From positions 248,001 through 312,000 of the forward strand of contig DCVT01000031.1 of assembly GCA_002328075.1 (NCBI GenBank): 64,000 nt of DNA, written 5' to 3'. Below are positions 42,345 through 50,917 of the stretch, piece after piece; within the stretch, counting starts at the first letter, position 1, and the number at the start of each line of letters is the position of its first letter. Source of the DNA: Anaerolineales bacterium UBA2181 (GTDB taxonomy: Bacteria; Chloroflexota; Anaerolineae; Promineifilales; UBA4811). A program made the position numbers and the translations under genes. The notes under the pieces were generated by a model. The model was not told the DNA's origin, did no database searches, and saw only the letters and a list, made by a program, of their open reading frames with translations.

Positions 42345-42895
42345 TACCACCCGCGCGCGGAGCAACAGAGCGTTTTCCCTGAGTGATTCGCGCGTATCAC
42401 CCGGCAGCAAGGCCGAGACCGTCGCCGCTAGTTTTTGCGCCGGGAAAGCAACGTGCAGTGCTACCCCGTGACGCACAGTGGGCTCCCTTTCGTGGAAGCA
42501 TTGGCGGACGTGGTCTGCCAATAGACTCTGTTGTCGTCACAACCGATCTCCAAGGGGCGTGAGCGCAAACACCGCTCTCTGGCCGACGGTTCGCGCTGCA
42601 GTTCTCATTGTGGCATTCACTGTCATCCGTCCTGAGCGCCAGGCAGGTCGAGCGTCCGCCATTGCGACTGGCAAGTTGTCGCAAAATCCGGAGGGCGGTC
42701 ATCTGCCAGTGTGTTGGCGGGGACCTGGCTGACCTCCTGCGGTTTGCGTTCTGGCGGAAATCAACCTATCATATCGATGCTGAGCGAATGGCACGGTCAA
42801 GCCTCGCTGGCTGGGGTATCAGTCACGGCTGTTTGGGTGATGGTCGGCAGCAGGGTCGGCCGGGTCCAGTCTGGGCTGGCAGATTTGGCAGTAAG
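42345..42895. other. 550-bp gap between murA and the membrane GT2
   Basis: No gene recognised. The GT2 frame is open upstream to 42608 but its product there is Cys/Trp/Arg-rich and unlike the family; short minus-strand frames have no domain. The one clear signal is a promoter candidate at 42744-42772. Confidence 0.5.
42744..42772 (+). promoter_or_regulatory. Candidate promoter for the membrane GT2
   Basis: Plus strand: -35 TTGCGT (42744-42749), 17-base spacer, -10 TATCAT (42767-42772, 5 of 6). The leader to the ATG at 42896 would be about 117 bases. Confidence 0.4.
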
Positions 42896-43861
42896 ATGCA
42901 TGTATCCGTAATTGCCACGGTCTTTAACGAAGGCAAAAACCTGCGCGTTCTGCTGGACTCGCTGGAAGAGCAGACGCGCTCGCCCGACGAGGTGGTGGTC
43001 GTCGATGGCGGATCGACCGACGACACGCTGGCTATCCTGGAGGAATATGCGGACGGTAACCGGCTACCGCTGAGAATCATCTCGGCCCGGGGCAGCAACA
43101 TCTCCCAGGGGCGAAACGTGGCCATTGGCGCGGCAACCGGGCCGATCATTGCCGTCACCGACGCCGGTGTGCGTTTGGAACCTGATTGGTTGGAAAAACT
43201 GGCAGGGCCGATTGTGGCTGGCAGTGCTACCGCGGCCGGCTTTTTCCGTCCTGACCCGCAGACTCCTTTCGAGGTGGCCATGGGGGCCACGGTCCTTCCG
43301 GCCGTGGCGGACGTGAATCCTGACACGTTCCTTCCTTCCAGCCGCTCGGTAGCTTTTCTACGGACCGCCTGGGAAGCCGCAGGTGGATATCCCGAGTGGC
43401 TGGATTACTGTGAGGACCTGGTTTTCGACCTGACCTTGCGAGAGCTTTACGGCGCTTTCCCATTTGTTCCGCAGGCGGTAGCCCTCTTCCGGCCGCGTGG
43501 GAGCCTGAAGGCGTTTGCGGTGCAGTATTTCCGGTATGCCCGCGGCGACGGCAAAGCCGACCTCTGGCGAAAACGGCACTTTGTCCGATATGTCACGTAC
43601 CTCGTGGCGGTTCCGCTGGCTGTCTGGATGGGAATCAACCACTCGCCGTGGTATCTATTGTTGCTGTTGCTGGGCGGGGCAGCTTACACGTGGCGGCCGG
43701 CTCAACGGCTGGCCGCCCTATGGGGCAACCTTGCCGCGTGGCAGAGGCTGTATGCGTTGGCCTCCGTCCCGGTCATACGGCTGGTTGGCGACCTGGCCAA
43801 GATGGTTGGGTACCCGGTGGGCGTCTGGTGGCGATTGACTGGCGCCCGAGCACAAGACTGA
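42896..43861 (+). CDS. Membrane-anchored glycosyltransferase family 2
   Basis: A 321-residue GT-A enzyme: VSVIATVFNEGKNLRVLLDS, VVDGGSTDDT, ISQGRNVAIGAATGPIIAVT and TDAGVR as the metal loop; ALFRPRGSLKAFAVQYFRYA is the acceptor-side helix. Two C-terminal hydrophobic segments (YVTYLVAVPLAVWMG, YLLLLLLGGAAY) anchor it. ATG at 42896 matches the family start. Convergent with UDP-glucose dehydrogenase, 39 bases apart. Confidence 0.85.
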   Translation: MHVSVIATVFNEGKNLRVLLDSLEEQTRSPDEVVVVDGGSTDDTLAILEEYADGNRLPLRIISARGSNISQGRNVAIGAATGPIIAVTDAGVRLEPDWLEKLAGPIVAGSATAAGFFRPDPQTPFEVAMGATVLPAVADVNPDTFLPSSRSVAFLRTAWEAAGGYPEWLDYCEDLVFDLTLRELYGAFPFVPQAVALFRPRGSLKAFAVQYFRYARGDGKADLWRKRHFVRYVTYLVAVPLAVWMGINHSPWYLLLLLLGGAAYTWRPAQRLAALWGNLAAWQRLYALASVPVIRLVGDLAKMVGYPVGVWWRLTGARAQD

Positions 43862-43900
43862 CGCTCGCGTCCACCGGACCATCAACCTCGGCTACGCCGC

Positions 43901-45223
43901 CTAATCGCCGCACCCATCATATCCCCGGCCGATTCCTCGATACACGATTTCTAGCGATTTCATCTTGGCCGGATCGTAAATGTTTCGGCCGTCAATGATC
44001 ACCGGCTGTTTCATGAGCCTTTTCACCCGATCCAGGTCCAGATGTTTGAATTCGTTCCACTCGGTACAGACGACGACAGCGTCACACCCTGCCACCAGGT
44101 CGTAGGCATTCTGAGCCAGCCCAAGATTCGGGATTGCGCGGATTGCCCACTCCATTGCCGCCGGATCATATCCTCTCACCGCGGCTCCGGCTTGCTGTAG
44201 CATGCGGGCGATTTCTACGGAAGGGGCTTCGCGCATGTCGTCCGTGTTGGGTTTGAAGGCCAAACCGAGCAAGCCGATGGTGCGGCCGGTTAGGTCGTCT
44301 CCCAGGACCTCGCGCACCTTGAGGATCACGGTCTTGCGTTGGAAGTCGTTGATCTCCATGACCGCTTGCAGCAGTTGCGGATTGCGGCCCTGAACAACGG
44401 CCATATACGCCAGCGCCTTTACGTCCTTGGGAAAGCAAGAACCGCCGTAACCGATACCGGGATTAAGAAAGTGGTGACCGATCCGTTTGTCCAAACCCAT
44501 TCCGGCTGCTACTTCCAGGACGTCAGCCCCAAGGTCCTCACAAATGTTGGCGATCTCGTTGATGAAACTGATCTTGGTGGCCAGGAAGGCATTCGAAGCG
44601 TATTTGATCATCTCGGCCGTGCGCAGGTTGGTGACGACGATGGGTGCCCGTAACGGGAGATGGAGTTGCGCGACCTTGTTCGCAGCTTCCAAGTCGTGGG
44701 AACCAAGGACGGTCCGATCTGGACTCATAAAGTCCGCGATGGCCGACCCTTCACGAAGGAACTCGGGACACGAGACCACCGAAAAAGGAATAGCATGCGT
44801 TTGGGCAGCCCGCACAATGTCCGCCACCCAGTCGCCGGTGCCGACGGGCACGGTGGATTTGTTGATGATGATCAGCGAGTGGTCCATGATCTCGGCCACA
44901 GATTGGGCGGCCGAACGCACGTACTGCAGGTCGGCTTCGCCATCCACTCCTTCCGGGGTTCCCACACAGACAAAGACGAACTGGGCTTGATGGTCGTTGA
45001 TGGCTTCCTGGTAGCAGGTGGTGAACGAGAGCCGGCCAGCGGCCACGTTGCGATCCACCAGTTCCTTCAGTCCCGGTTCGAAGATGGGCATCACCCCATG
45101 AGTGAGGTTGGCGATCTTGTCCTGGTTGATATCCAGTGCGCAGACGTGGTTGCCCAGGTCGGCGAAACAAGCGCCAGTAACCACGCCCACATAGCCTACT
45201 CCGATCACGGCAATTCTCTGCAT
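43901..45223 (-). CDS. ugd: UDP-glucose/GDP-mannose 6-dehydrogenase family protein
   Basis: A 440-residue NAD-dependent sugar-nucleotide dehydrogenase, most likely UDP-glucose to UDP-glucuronate. NAD site GVGYVGVVTGACFADLG (8-24), KSTVPVGTG, AEMIKYASNAFLATKISF (structural Lys), catalytic Cys263 in GYGGSCFPKDVKA, and C-terminal FKPNTDDMREAPS. Makes an activated acidic sugar for the envelope glycans encoded nearby. AAGGAG lies 6 bases before the ATG. Confidence 0.9.
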   Translation of the reverse strand: MQRIAVIGVGYVGVVTGACFADLGNHVCALDINQDKIANLTHGVMPIFEPGLKELVDRNVAAGRLSFTTCYQEAINDHQAQFVFVCVGTPEGVDGEADLQYVRSAAQSVAEIMDHSLIIINKSTVPVGTGDWVADIVRAAQTHAIPFSVVSCPEFLREGSAIADFMSPDRTVLGSHDLEAANKVAQLHLPLRAPIVVTNLRTAEMIKYASNAFLATKISFINEIANICEDLGADVLEVAAGMGLDKRIGHHFLNPGIGYGGSCFPKDVKALAYMAVVQGRNPQLLQAVMEINDFQRKTVILKVREVLGDDLTGRTIGLLGLAFKPNTDDMREAPSVEIARMLQQAGAAVRGYDPAAMEWAIRAIPNLGLAQNAYDLVAGCDAVVVCTEWNEFKHLDLDRVKRLMKQPVIIDGRNIYDPAKMKSLEIVYRGIGRGYDGCGD

Positions 45224-45253
45224 CGAGTGCTCCTTGTTTACGATTATGGGGAA

Positions 45254-46591
45254 TCAGGCGGAGATCGGCGGTAGGCCGTCGTTCCCAGTTGGCTGGCTGA
45301 TCACCATCTGCGCAACCCGCCGGCCCATCTCCACTGCATAATTGGTGCCGCGGTCCCAGGGGTAGACCTGGCTCATGCTGGCGAAATACAGGCCCGGGAC
45401 CGGCGTTTCCAGCGGCGGTATGTTCCTGGAATGATTGACAGGTGGCACGGGTTGGGCATACGCCGTGCGAAAGAGGTAGCTGGTCCGCAACCAGTCCGGC
45501 TCGAAATCCGGGTTGACCTGCTTTAACGACGGCAGATACAAAGCGAGCAGTTCCTCCTGGGTTAACTGCATGTGAGGGTGATCCGGCCGCAGGTACTCGC
45601 CGCAATAGACCAGATGATCCCCGCCATAGTGTTTGCGATCGATGTAATTGGTGTGTTCCACCAAAGCGGTGAACGGAAACGGGTTTTGGCTCTTTTCCGG
45701 CGACAACGCGGGCAGGCTCAACCAATACGTCTGGCGCATGAGCTGGTTCCGCAGGGCCAGGATAAGGACCTGAGCGCCCATCGATTGAAGCTTTTTCAAC
45801 CGTTCTGCATAATCTTCCGGCAAAGATGGAACCATGCCAGCCAGTACAGATGGATTGGTGGTGACAACGGCAGCATCACACCGAGTCTGACCCTGCAGGG
45901 CACTGACCTCGAGTCCACCCTTCGTGGCGGGAGCTATGTGTTCCACGGGCGCGCGTAACTGCACGTCAGCCCCCAGCCTGGTGATGGCCTCCACCAGCAC
46001 GTCCACAAAGCGCTGGAAACCGCCCTGCAAGTAACCGAGCCGGGGGCTGCGCTTGTAGATGCGCGCCCAAAACCAGGCCATGTTGACCGTTCGATAATGT
46101 TCGTTGAATTTGCTGATGAGTAGTGGCCGCCAGAGTTGCTGGTAGGCCTCACGCCCCATCCAGCGACTGGCCCACTCTTCAACCGTGAACCGCTCCAACG
46201 CGCGCCACGGGCGGGTATAGCGCAGGTAGAGGCCGACTAACCCAAAGCGAACCTTGGCGGGCCAGGAGAGGCCTGGATACCGGAGCGCCGCTAGTGGGCT
46301 GTCGAACGGATAGTCGCGCCCATTGTGCCACATGGACGTGATCGGCCGGGGGAAAAACAGCAGATGGCCCAGGCCAAGCTCGCGGATCAATCCGAGAACG
46401 TCGCGGTCGGACGCGAACCAGTGGTGGTAAAATCGCTCCAGTGGCCAATCCCAGGCTGGGTCCCTGAATCCTGCTGCCAGGCCTCCAGGCTCGTCCGATG
46501 ATTCGTACAGCGTGACCGAATGGCCCGCCCGCGCCAGGTCAAAGGCGGCCGAAAGCCCGGCGATTCCGGCGCCAACCACAGCAACTTTCAT
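45254..46591 (-). CDS. FAD-dependent amine oxidase-like oxidoreductase
   Basis: A 445-residue flavoprotein. KVAVVGAGIAGLSAAFDLAR (residues 2-21) is the dinucleotide-binding GxGxxG; YESSDEPGGLAAGF follows; SQVYPWDRGTNYAVEMGRRV is the C-terminal FAD contact. Resembles UDP-galactopyranose mutase/protoporphyrinogen oxidase-type proteins often found in polysaccharide clusters, but no mutase-specific residue can be claimed. ATG at 46591 makes ATGA with the next gene's stop; the frame beyond (to 46672) is not family-like. Confidence 0.83.
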   Translation of the reverse strand: MKVAVVGAGIAGLSAAFDLARAGHSVTLYESSDEPGGLAAGFRDPAWDWPLERFYHHWFASDRDVLGLIRELGLGHLLFFPRPITSMWHNGRDYPFDSPLAALRYPGLSWPAKVRFGLVGLYLRYTRPWRALERFTVEEWASRWMGREAYQQLWRPLLISKFNEHYRTVNMAWFWARIYKRSPRLGYLQGGFQRFVDVLVEAITRLGADVQLRAPVEHIAPATKGGLEVSALQGQTRCDAAVVTTNPSVLAGMVPSLPEDYAERLKKLQSMGAQVLILALRNQLMRQTYWLSLPALSPEKSQNPFPFTALVEHTNYIDRKHYGGDHLVYCGEYLRPDHPHMQLTQEELLALYLPSLKQVNPDFEPDWLRTSYLFRTAYAQPVPPVNHSRNIPPLETPVPGLYFASMSQVYPWDRGTNYAVEMGRRVAQMVISQPTGNDGLPPISA

Positions 46592-47613
46592 GATCTGGTT
46601 CCTTCCTTTTGAGCCGGGCGGTCTGCAGCCGCCATCTGGGCCAGTTCCCGGCCGCGGGTGCCCGTGCGCCACATGAAATACAATCCGGCAAAGGTCTCAG
46701 TAGACCACAGGACGGCATGCAGCAACGAGACATACGCGATGGCCAGGCTCTCCCCAATCTCCGGTTTGAGCGTCAGGATCACCGCCCCGTCAAAAGTGCC
46801 GATGTTGCCCGGCGCTGATGGCAAACTGGTCGCCAGATTGGCCGCTGCGCTCATCAGCATCAGCCGGTGGAAACCAACCTCAAAGCCAAAGGGTTCCATC
46901 ATGGTGCGGTACATCAACGTTTCAAAGGACCAAACCAGCAACGAGCAGAGGAGAACCATCGTGACAGATCCGGCCGACCGGACGGTCGCAAAGCTGAGGA
47001 TCAACCGGTTGGCTGCATCCTGAGTTTGTCGGCGGAACCGAGATGGCACCAGGCGACTCGTCACCAAGGCGGTCAGCGACTGAAAACGCTCCGGCCACAG
47101 CACCAGTGCATAGATCCCGGCCAGAGCAATGCCGAAAAGACCCAGCGCACCCCAAGCCAGCTCGCGCCACTCGGGTGGTATGCCGCCGGTCAGGGCAACC
47201 ACGACCAGGAAGAGCAGCATGGTGAGGCCATCAAACACGCGTTCGATCACAATGGATGCCAGGGCCAGCGGGCCGGAAATGTGGTTTAGCCGGTTAAAGA
47301 GCGCCCATCGTACTACCTCGCCAACGCGAAAAGGGTAGATATTGTTGGCGCCGCGGCCCATGGCCATGGTCGCGAGAAGAGGATGAAAAGAGATTGATCG
47401 CTCGCGCCGGAATAGAATCATCATCCGGAGCGTTCGGGCCGCCAGCGCACCCAGATACAGCATCACACCCGGCACCACCCAAGGGTAGCGTGCCACTCGC
47501 AGAGCCTGCCAGATGGCAGTCAGGTCAAACGTGCGTATGGATATGATCAATGACAGGGTACTAACAAGCACACCTGCAACGATCTTCCAATTTCTGCGCA
47601 GTTTTCTGAACAT
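46588..47613 (-). CDS. Lysylphosphatidylglycerol synthase-like/AglD-type membrane protein (second copy)
   Basis: A 341-residue polytopic protein of the same UPF0104 group as the gene at 22691. FPFRVGEVVRWALFNR and VGLTGGIPPEWRE-type loops, and SLPSAPGNIGTFDGAVILTL near the C-terminus, are typical. About eight helices. ATG at 47613 (MFRKLRRNWKIVAGV) is chosen over the 47745 frame. Coupled by ATGA to the FAD oxidoreductase and probably co-transcribed with ugd. Confidence 0.82.
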   Translation of the reverse strand: MFRKLRRNWKIVAGVLVSTLSLIISIRTFDLTAIWQALRVARYPWVVPGVMLYLGALAARTLRMMILFRRERSISFHPLLATMAMGRGANNIYPFRVGEVVRWALFNRLNHISGPLALASIVIERVFDGLTMLLFLVVVALTGGIPPEWRELAWGALGLFGIALAGIYALVLWPERFQSLTALVTSRLVPSRFRRQTQDAANRLILSFATVRSAGSVTMVLLCSLLVWSFETLMYRTMMEPFGFEVGFHRLMLMSAAANLATSLPSAPGNIGTFDGAVILTLKPEIGESLAIAYVSLLHAVLWSTETFAGLYFMWRTGTRGRELAQMAAADRPAQKEGTRS

Positions 47614-47707
47614 GCCACTTACTACACGGCAGCGGGCGGTCAAGCTCAGTGGCAACGGCCGGCTCGGCCATGCAGCACCTCGCTGGTCGGGCTCGCACCC
47701 AGCGCAC

Positions 47708-47735
47708 ATTCTAACATACCCCAGTTGGTGGGCAA
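47708..47735 (-). promoter_or_regulatory. Candidate promoter for the AglD-like/FAD oxidoreductase/ugd unit
   Basis: Minus strand: -10 TAGAAT (47713-47708) with TGT ahead (extended -10), 16-base spacer, -35 TTGCCC (47735-47730). The leader would be about 90 bases. Confidence 0.4.
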
Positions 47736-47811
47736 GAGCGGGCAACCGGCAGCGACTGCCGCCGGATCTGGAGTTCTGAAGGAGCGAGCCTTGGTAGAAC
47801 CGAAACGAACC

Positions 47812-48549
47812 TCAGTCCGCCGGCCCGCAAATGATCGGCCCTACTTCACTGGTCTGGTCGCCCCACGCGGCCGTGTTGTCCGAACCGCGCCCCTCAAGTC
47901 CGTGATCTGGTTGACAAAGCCGGCGTTCCACATCGCGCAGGGCGCTCTGCAATCCGTGCTGGCGCAGGCTGTTGGTCACGTCGCCCCGCGTTCGCTCCAG
48001 CACCCCGCGAAGCACGTCTGTGCGGCGGCGGAGGCCGTCAGTGATGGCGTCCGGGAAATCCACGGTGATCAACTCGTCGTACACGGCGTCCATGGCCTCC
48101 AGCAAACGCTCGGCCTCGCTATCGTGCTGCTGCCGGACAATATCCAGGATGCGACGGCGAAGCTCAGTAGCGGCTTCGGACAACCCTCCCAGGAAAGTGG
48201 CCGGTTCAACACGTAACGCTGCGAGTGACGGCAATGGTTGGTCGCGGATTACGGCGTAGGTAAGGTTTGCTTCCACGAACTCCTTGAGGGCGTCTTGGGC
48301 ATAACCGCTATAGTAGAGGTCTGGAAACGGCTGAAGGTCCGTCACCAATGCATCGGCCTCCAGCCGCGCTTGTTCCATCAGCACCAGGGCCTCCGGCCAC
48401 TCCTCGCGATGGGTGGCTCGGATGGCGTGGGCACACAACCGGACCAGGGTGCGCGAGCGCTGCAGAGCCAGATCCCGGGCTCGATTCTTGGCATCCAGGC
48501 TCTGCCGGATCTGCTCAACAATGGCACTCAGCTCTTCGGATAGCGCCAA
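47812..48549 (-). CDS. Translin-family nucleic-acid-binding protein
   Basis: A 245-residue all-helical protein of the translin/COG2178 family (PF01997), mostly known from archaea and eukaryotes. DLALQRSRTLVRLCAHAIRA is the characteristic second helix; YAQDALKEFVEANL carries the spaced Glu pair found at the TRAX nuclease site; VDFPDAITDGLRRRTDVLRG and LERTRGDVTNSLR match archaeal members. Translin and TRAX form octameric barrels that bind and cut single-stranded RNA. It follows DUF3467 after one base and is third in the ssb operon. Confidence 0.82.
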   Translation of the reverse strand: MALSEELSAIVEQIRQSLDAKNRARDLALQRSRTLVRLCAHAIRATHREEWPEALVLMEQARLEADALVTDLQPFPDLYYSGYAQDALKEFVEANLTYAVIRDQPLPSLAALRVEPATFLGGLSEAATELRRRILDIVRQQHDSEAERLLEAMDAVYDELITVDFPDAITDGLRRRTDVLRGVLERTRGDVTNSLRQHGLQSALRDVERRLCQPDHGLEGRGSDNTAAWGDQTSEVGPIICGPAD

Positions 48550-48550
48550 C

Positions 48551-48874
48551 CTATTCTCTCTTGTCCGGCGGAGTCACCTGGCCGAAAAGCTGGTCGGCCA
48601 GGGTAGGACCACCCAAGGTCTGGATCGTACCGAATTTGGCTTCGTACTGCGACAGGTTTTGTCCCAAGGCGTTGTAGAGCAATTTGGCGTGCATCGGAGT
48701 CATGACCACCCGACTCTGAACCTTCCGTTTGGACGCGTGGGGCAGCAATTGGACAAAGTCCAAGATGATCTCAGCCGGGGAGTGAGTGATCAACACAAAG
48801 TTGGCGTACTTGGGCTCCAGATCGTCCGGCAACTCGATGCTGAGAGGTTTGTTAATCGGTTGTTTTTCCGACAT
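48551..48874 (-). CDS. DUF3467-family small protein
   Basis: A 107-residue protein with the DUF3467 (PF11950) pattern: PKYANFVLITHSPAEIILDF, a central basic strand (KRKVQSRVVMTP), and HAKLLYNALGQNLSQYEAKF. The family is widespread in bacteria and has no proven function. Placed between ssb and the translin gene, which points to a nucleic-acid role. Confidence 0.85.
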   Translation of the reverse strand: MSEKQPINKPLSIELPDDLEPKYANFVLITHSPAEIILDFVQLLPHASKRKVQSRVVMTPMHAKLLYNALGQNLSQYEAKFGTIQTLGGPTLADQLFGQVTPPDKRE

Positions 48875-48961
48875 GCGAGACTGTCCGGTTGTTACCGCAG
48901 CGCCGATCTATGCAAAACGAGAGCACGCCCGACTTGCCGGCGAGAAGTGATGCGTCCGCGA

Positions 48962-49384
48962 CTAGAACGGGAGGTCCCCGCCCTCAGCGTCCGCAACGTC
49001 CGGAGCAGCCGAGAAATCTCCGGCTTCCCGATCGCCGCGCCCACCCAGGAAGCGGACGTTATCGGCGGTGACCTCGTAACTGGCGCTCGCCGTGCCGTCT
49101 TGCCGGGTCCAGATCCGCGGTCCACCGGTGTTGGGGTCAGGGCGCAATCGACCCTCCACCAGCGCGGGCCGTCCCTTGCTCAGGAACTGATTGCAGGATT
49201 CGGCTTGCTGGCCAAAGACCGAGACCCGCCACCAGATGGTCTCCTCTCGTTGGTCGCCCGACTGGCGGTCACTCCAGCGGCGGTTGGTTGCCAGGGAAAA
49301 GGTGGTCACTGGCTTGCCATCTGGCATGTACCGCATCTCCGGATCATTGCCCAAGTTGCCCACCAGGATGAGTTTTTGAAACAT
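48962..49384 (-). CDS. ssb: Single-stranded DNA-binding protein
   Basis: A 140-residue OB-fold protein: KLILVGNLGNDPEMRYMPDG, VTTFSLATNRRW, TIWWRVSVFGQQAESCNQFL and VEGRLRPDP. The acidic C-terminal tail ends GGDLPF, the partner-binding tip seen in SSBs. ATG at 49384 has AAGGAGGG about 5 bases ahead; the longer frame from 49435 is rejected. First gene of the ssb-DUF3467-translin operon. The usual partners rpsF and rpsR are not adjacent. Confidence 0.9.
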   Translation of the reverse strand: MFQKLILVGNLGNDPEMRYMPDGKPVTTFSLATNRRWSDRQSGDQREETIWWRVSVFGQQAESCNQFLSKGRPALVEGRLRPDPNTGGPRIWTRQDGTASASYEVTADNVRFLGGRGDREAGDFSAAPDVADAEGGDLPF

Positions 49385-49423
49385 GACGCCCTCCTTGAAA
49401 GGGAATGGGATGGTTGCCACGCC

Positions 49424-49452
49424 ATAGTAGCTCAAAGCGGTAGAATTGTCAA
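49424..49452 (-). promoter_or_regulatory. Promoter of the ssb operon
   Basis: Minus strand: perfect -35 TTGACA (49452-49447), 17-base spacer, -10 TACTAT (49429-49424). Predicted start near 49417, about 33 bases before the ssb ATG. Confidence 0.6.
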
Positions 49453-49524
49453 AACAATCAGGCCATCGAGGGTTGTCATGCCGGTATTGTGCCTTTTAGC
49501 ACTTAGGTAATGGTTCAAATTGCC

Positions 49525-49530
49525 TATACT
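49525..49530 (+). promoter_or_regulatory. Possible -10 element of the glutamate dehydrogenase gene
   Basis: TATACT lies 42 bases before the GTG. No good -35 hexamer sits 16-18 bases upstream, so an activator may be needed or the real promoter lies nearer TTGTCA at 49473. Confidence 0.3.
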
Positions 49531-49572
49531 GGCAGATGTTACTGTGGTCATTACAATTCGGAGGTGATTTTC

Positions 49573-50862
49573 GTGTCGAAGGAAGAACTGAATCCGTTTG
49601 CCATTGCTCAGTCGCAGTTGGATATGGCGGCGGAGATCATGCAGCTGGATCCGGCGACTCATGCCCTGTTGAGGCGCCCAATGCGAGAGTTGCACGTCGC
49701 CATCCCGGTCCGGATGGATGACGGCACGGTAAAGGTGTTTGACGGCTTTCGTGTGCAATACAACGACGCGCGCGGCCCGACCAAGGGCGGCATCCGGTGG
49801 CATCCGGATGAAACGATTGACACGGTGCGGGCGTTGGCGGCCTGGATGACCTGGAAGACGGCCGTGGTGGATATCCCCTTGGGTGGCGCCAAGGGTGGCG
49901 TCGTGTGCGACCCCAAGCGAATGAGCGAGGGTGAACGCGAACGGCTGGCTCGGGGGTACATCCGGCAGACTTATCCAGTCTTGGGCGAGACGCGGGATGT
50001 GCCTGCGCCTGACGTTGCCACAGGACCGCAGATCATGTCCTGGATGTTGGACGAATACGAGACCATCGTGGGCTACAAGGCGCCCGGGGTTATCACGGGA
50101 AAACCGCTCGCCATCGGTGGGTCCGCCGGCCGGACGGAAGCGACTGGACTCGGTGTGGTGGTGACCATCCGTGAGGCGCTCAAGGTGCTGGGAATCCAGC
50201 CAAACCAGACCACAGCGGCGATTCAAGGTTTCGGCAACGTGGCGCAGTATGCTGCCATCCATTACCAGCGCATGCTGGGCGGCAAGGTGCTCTGTGTTTC
50301 CTGCTGGGACAACGATGACCGCAAGGCTTATACTTACTACAAGGAGGACGGGATTGACCCGGTATTCCTGCAGGGCATCACTGATAGCTACGGAACGATC
50401 ATCAAAGAAGCGGCGGTCGGAGCCGGCTACCAGATTCTGGACGCCGACGCCTGGATCGCAATGGACGTAGATCTGCTGATTCCGGCCGCTATCGAGAACG
50501 TTATCACCGGCGCCAGTGTCCAACGAATATCGCCCCAGGTGCGCCTGCTGGCTGAGGCGGCCAACGGTCCCACCACGCCTGATGCGGACAAGGTGCTGAA
50601 CGAGCGCGGAATCTATGTCATCCCGGACTTTTTGTGCAACGCGGGGGGCGTGACCGTCTCTTATTTTGAGCAGGTTCAGAATGCGTACAACTACTATTGG
50701 ACTGCTGAAGAGGCTCACGCACGGCTTGACATCAAGATGACCAGCGCCTTTCACGGTGTGGACCAGACGGCCAAGGAGTACAAGATCAACAACCGGATGG
50801 GCGCGTATGTTGTGGCTGTCCGGCGGGTGGCGGAAGCAAGCAAGTTGAGGGGCTGGGTCTAG
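49573..50862 (+). CDS. gdhA: Glu/Leu/Phe/Val dehydrogenase (glutamate dehydrogenase)
   Basis: A 429-residue amino-acid dehydrogenase, most likely glutamate dehydrogenase interconverting glutamate and 2-oxoglutarate. RVQYNDARGPTKGGIRWHPD (substrate Lys), VVDIPLGGAKGGVVCDP (catalytic Lys), DVPAPDVATG (catalytic Asp), GGSAGRTEATGLGV, and AIQGFGNVAQYAA (NAD(P) Rossmann). GTG at 49573 is the start: GGAGGTGA lies 6 bases upstream; the frame from 49510 is not family-like. Ended by the perfect hairpin at 50887. Confidence 0.9.
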   Translation: MSKEELNPFAIAQSQLDMAAEIMQLDPATHALLRRPMRELHVAIPVRMDDGTVKVFDGFRVQYNDARGPTKGGIRWHPDETIDTVRALAAWMTWKTAVVDIPLGGAKGGVVCDPKRMSEGERERLARGYIRQTYPVLGETRDVPAPDVATGPQIMSWMLDEYETIVGYKAPGVITGKPLAIGGSAGRTEATGLGVVVTIREALKVLGIQPNQTTAAIQGFGNVAQYAAIHYQRMLGGKVLCVSCWDNDDRKAYTYYKEDGIDPVFLQGITDSYGTIIKEAAVGAGYQILDADAWIAMDVDLLIPAAIENVITGASVQRISPQVRLLAEAANGPTTPDADKVLNERGIYVIPDFLCNAGGVTVSYFEQVQNAYNYYWTAEEAHARLDIKMTSAFHGVDQTAKEYKINNRMGAYVVAVRRVAEASKLRGWV

Positions 50863-50886
50863 ACTCGGCGTTGAGGCACGATCGAG

Positions 50887-50917
50887 CGGGCCCCTGATCA
50901 GGGGCCCGTTTCTATTT
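50887..50917 (+). terminator. Perfect-hairpin terminator after gdhA
   Basis: A 22-base perfect GC-rich palindrome at 50887-50908 followed by TTTCTATTT on the plus strand, 24 bases after the gdhA stop. It also faces the end of the convergent gene (50912), but there is no T-run on that side. Confidence 0.85.

Noticed and set aside
42397..42895. Coding extension of the membrane GT2 upstream of 42896
   Set aside because: The extra residues are Cys/Trp/Arg-rich and do not fit the GT2 N-terminus, which begins cleanly at MHVSVIATVFNE.
48413..49510. 365-codon plus-strand open frame
   Set aside because: Opposite the ssb, DUF3467 and translin genes; no domain or ribosome binding site.
49432..50754. 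440-codon minus-strand open frame
   Set aside because: Lies opposite gdhA, which has full catalytic motifs; long antisense frames are common at this G+C.
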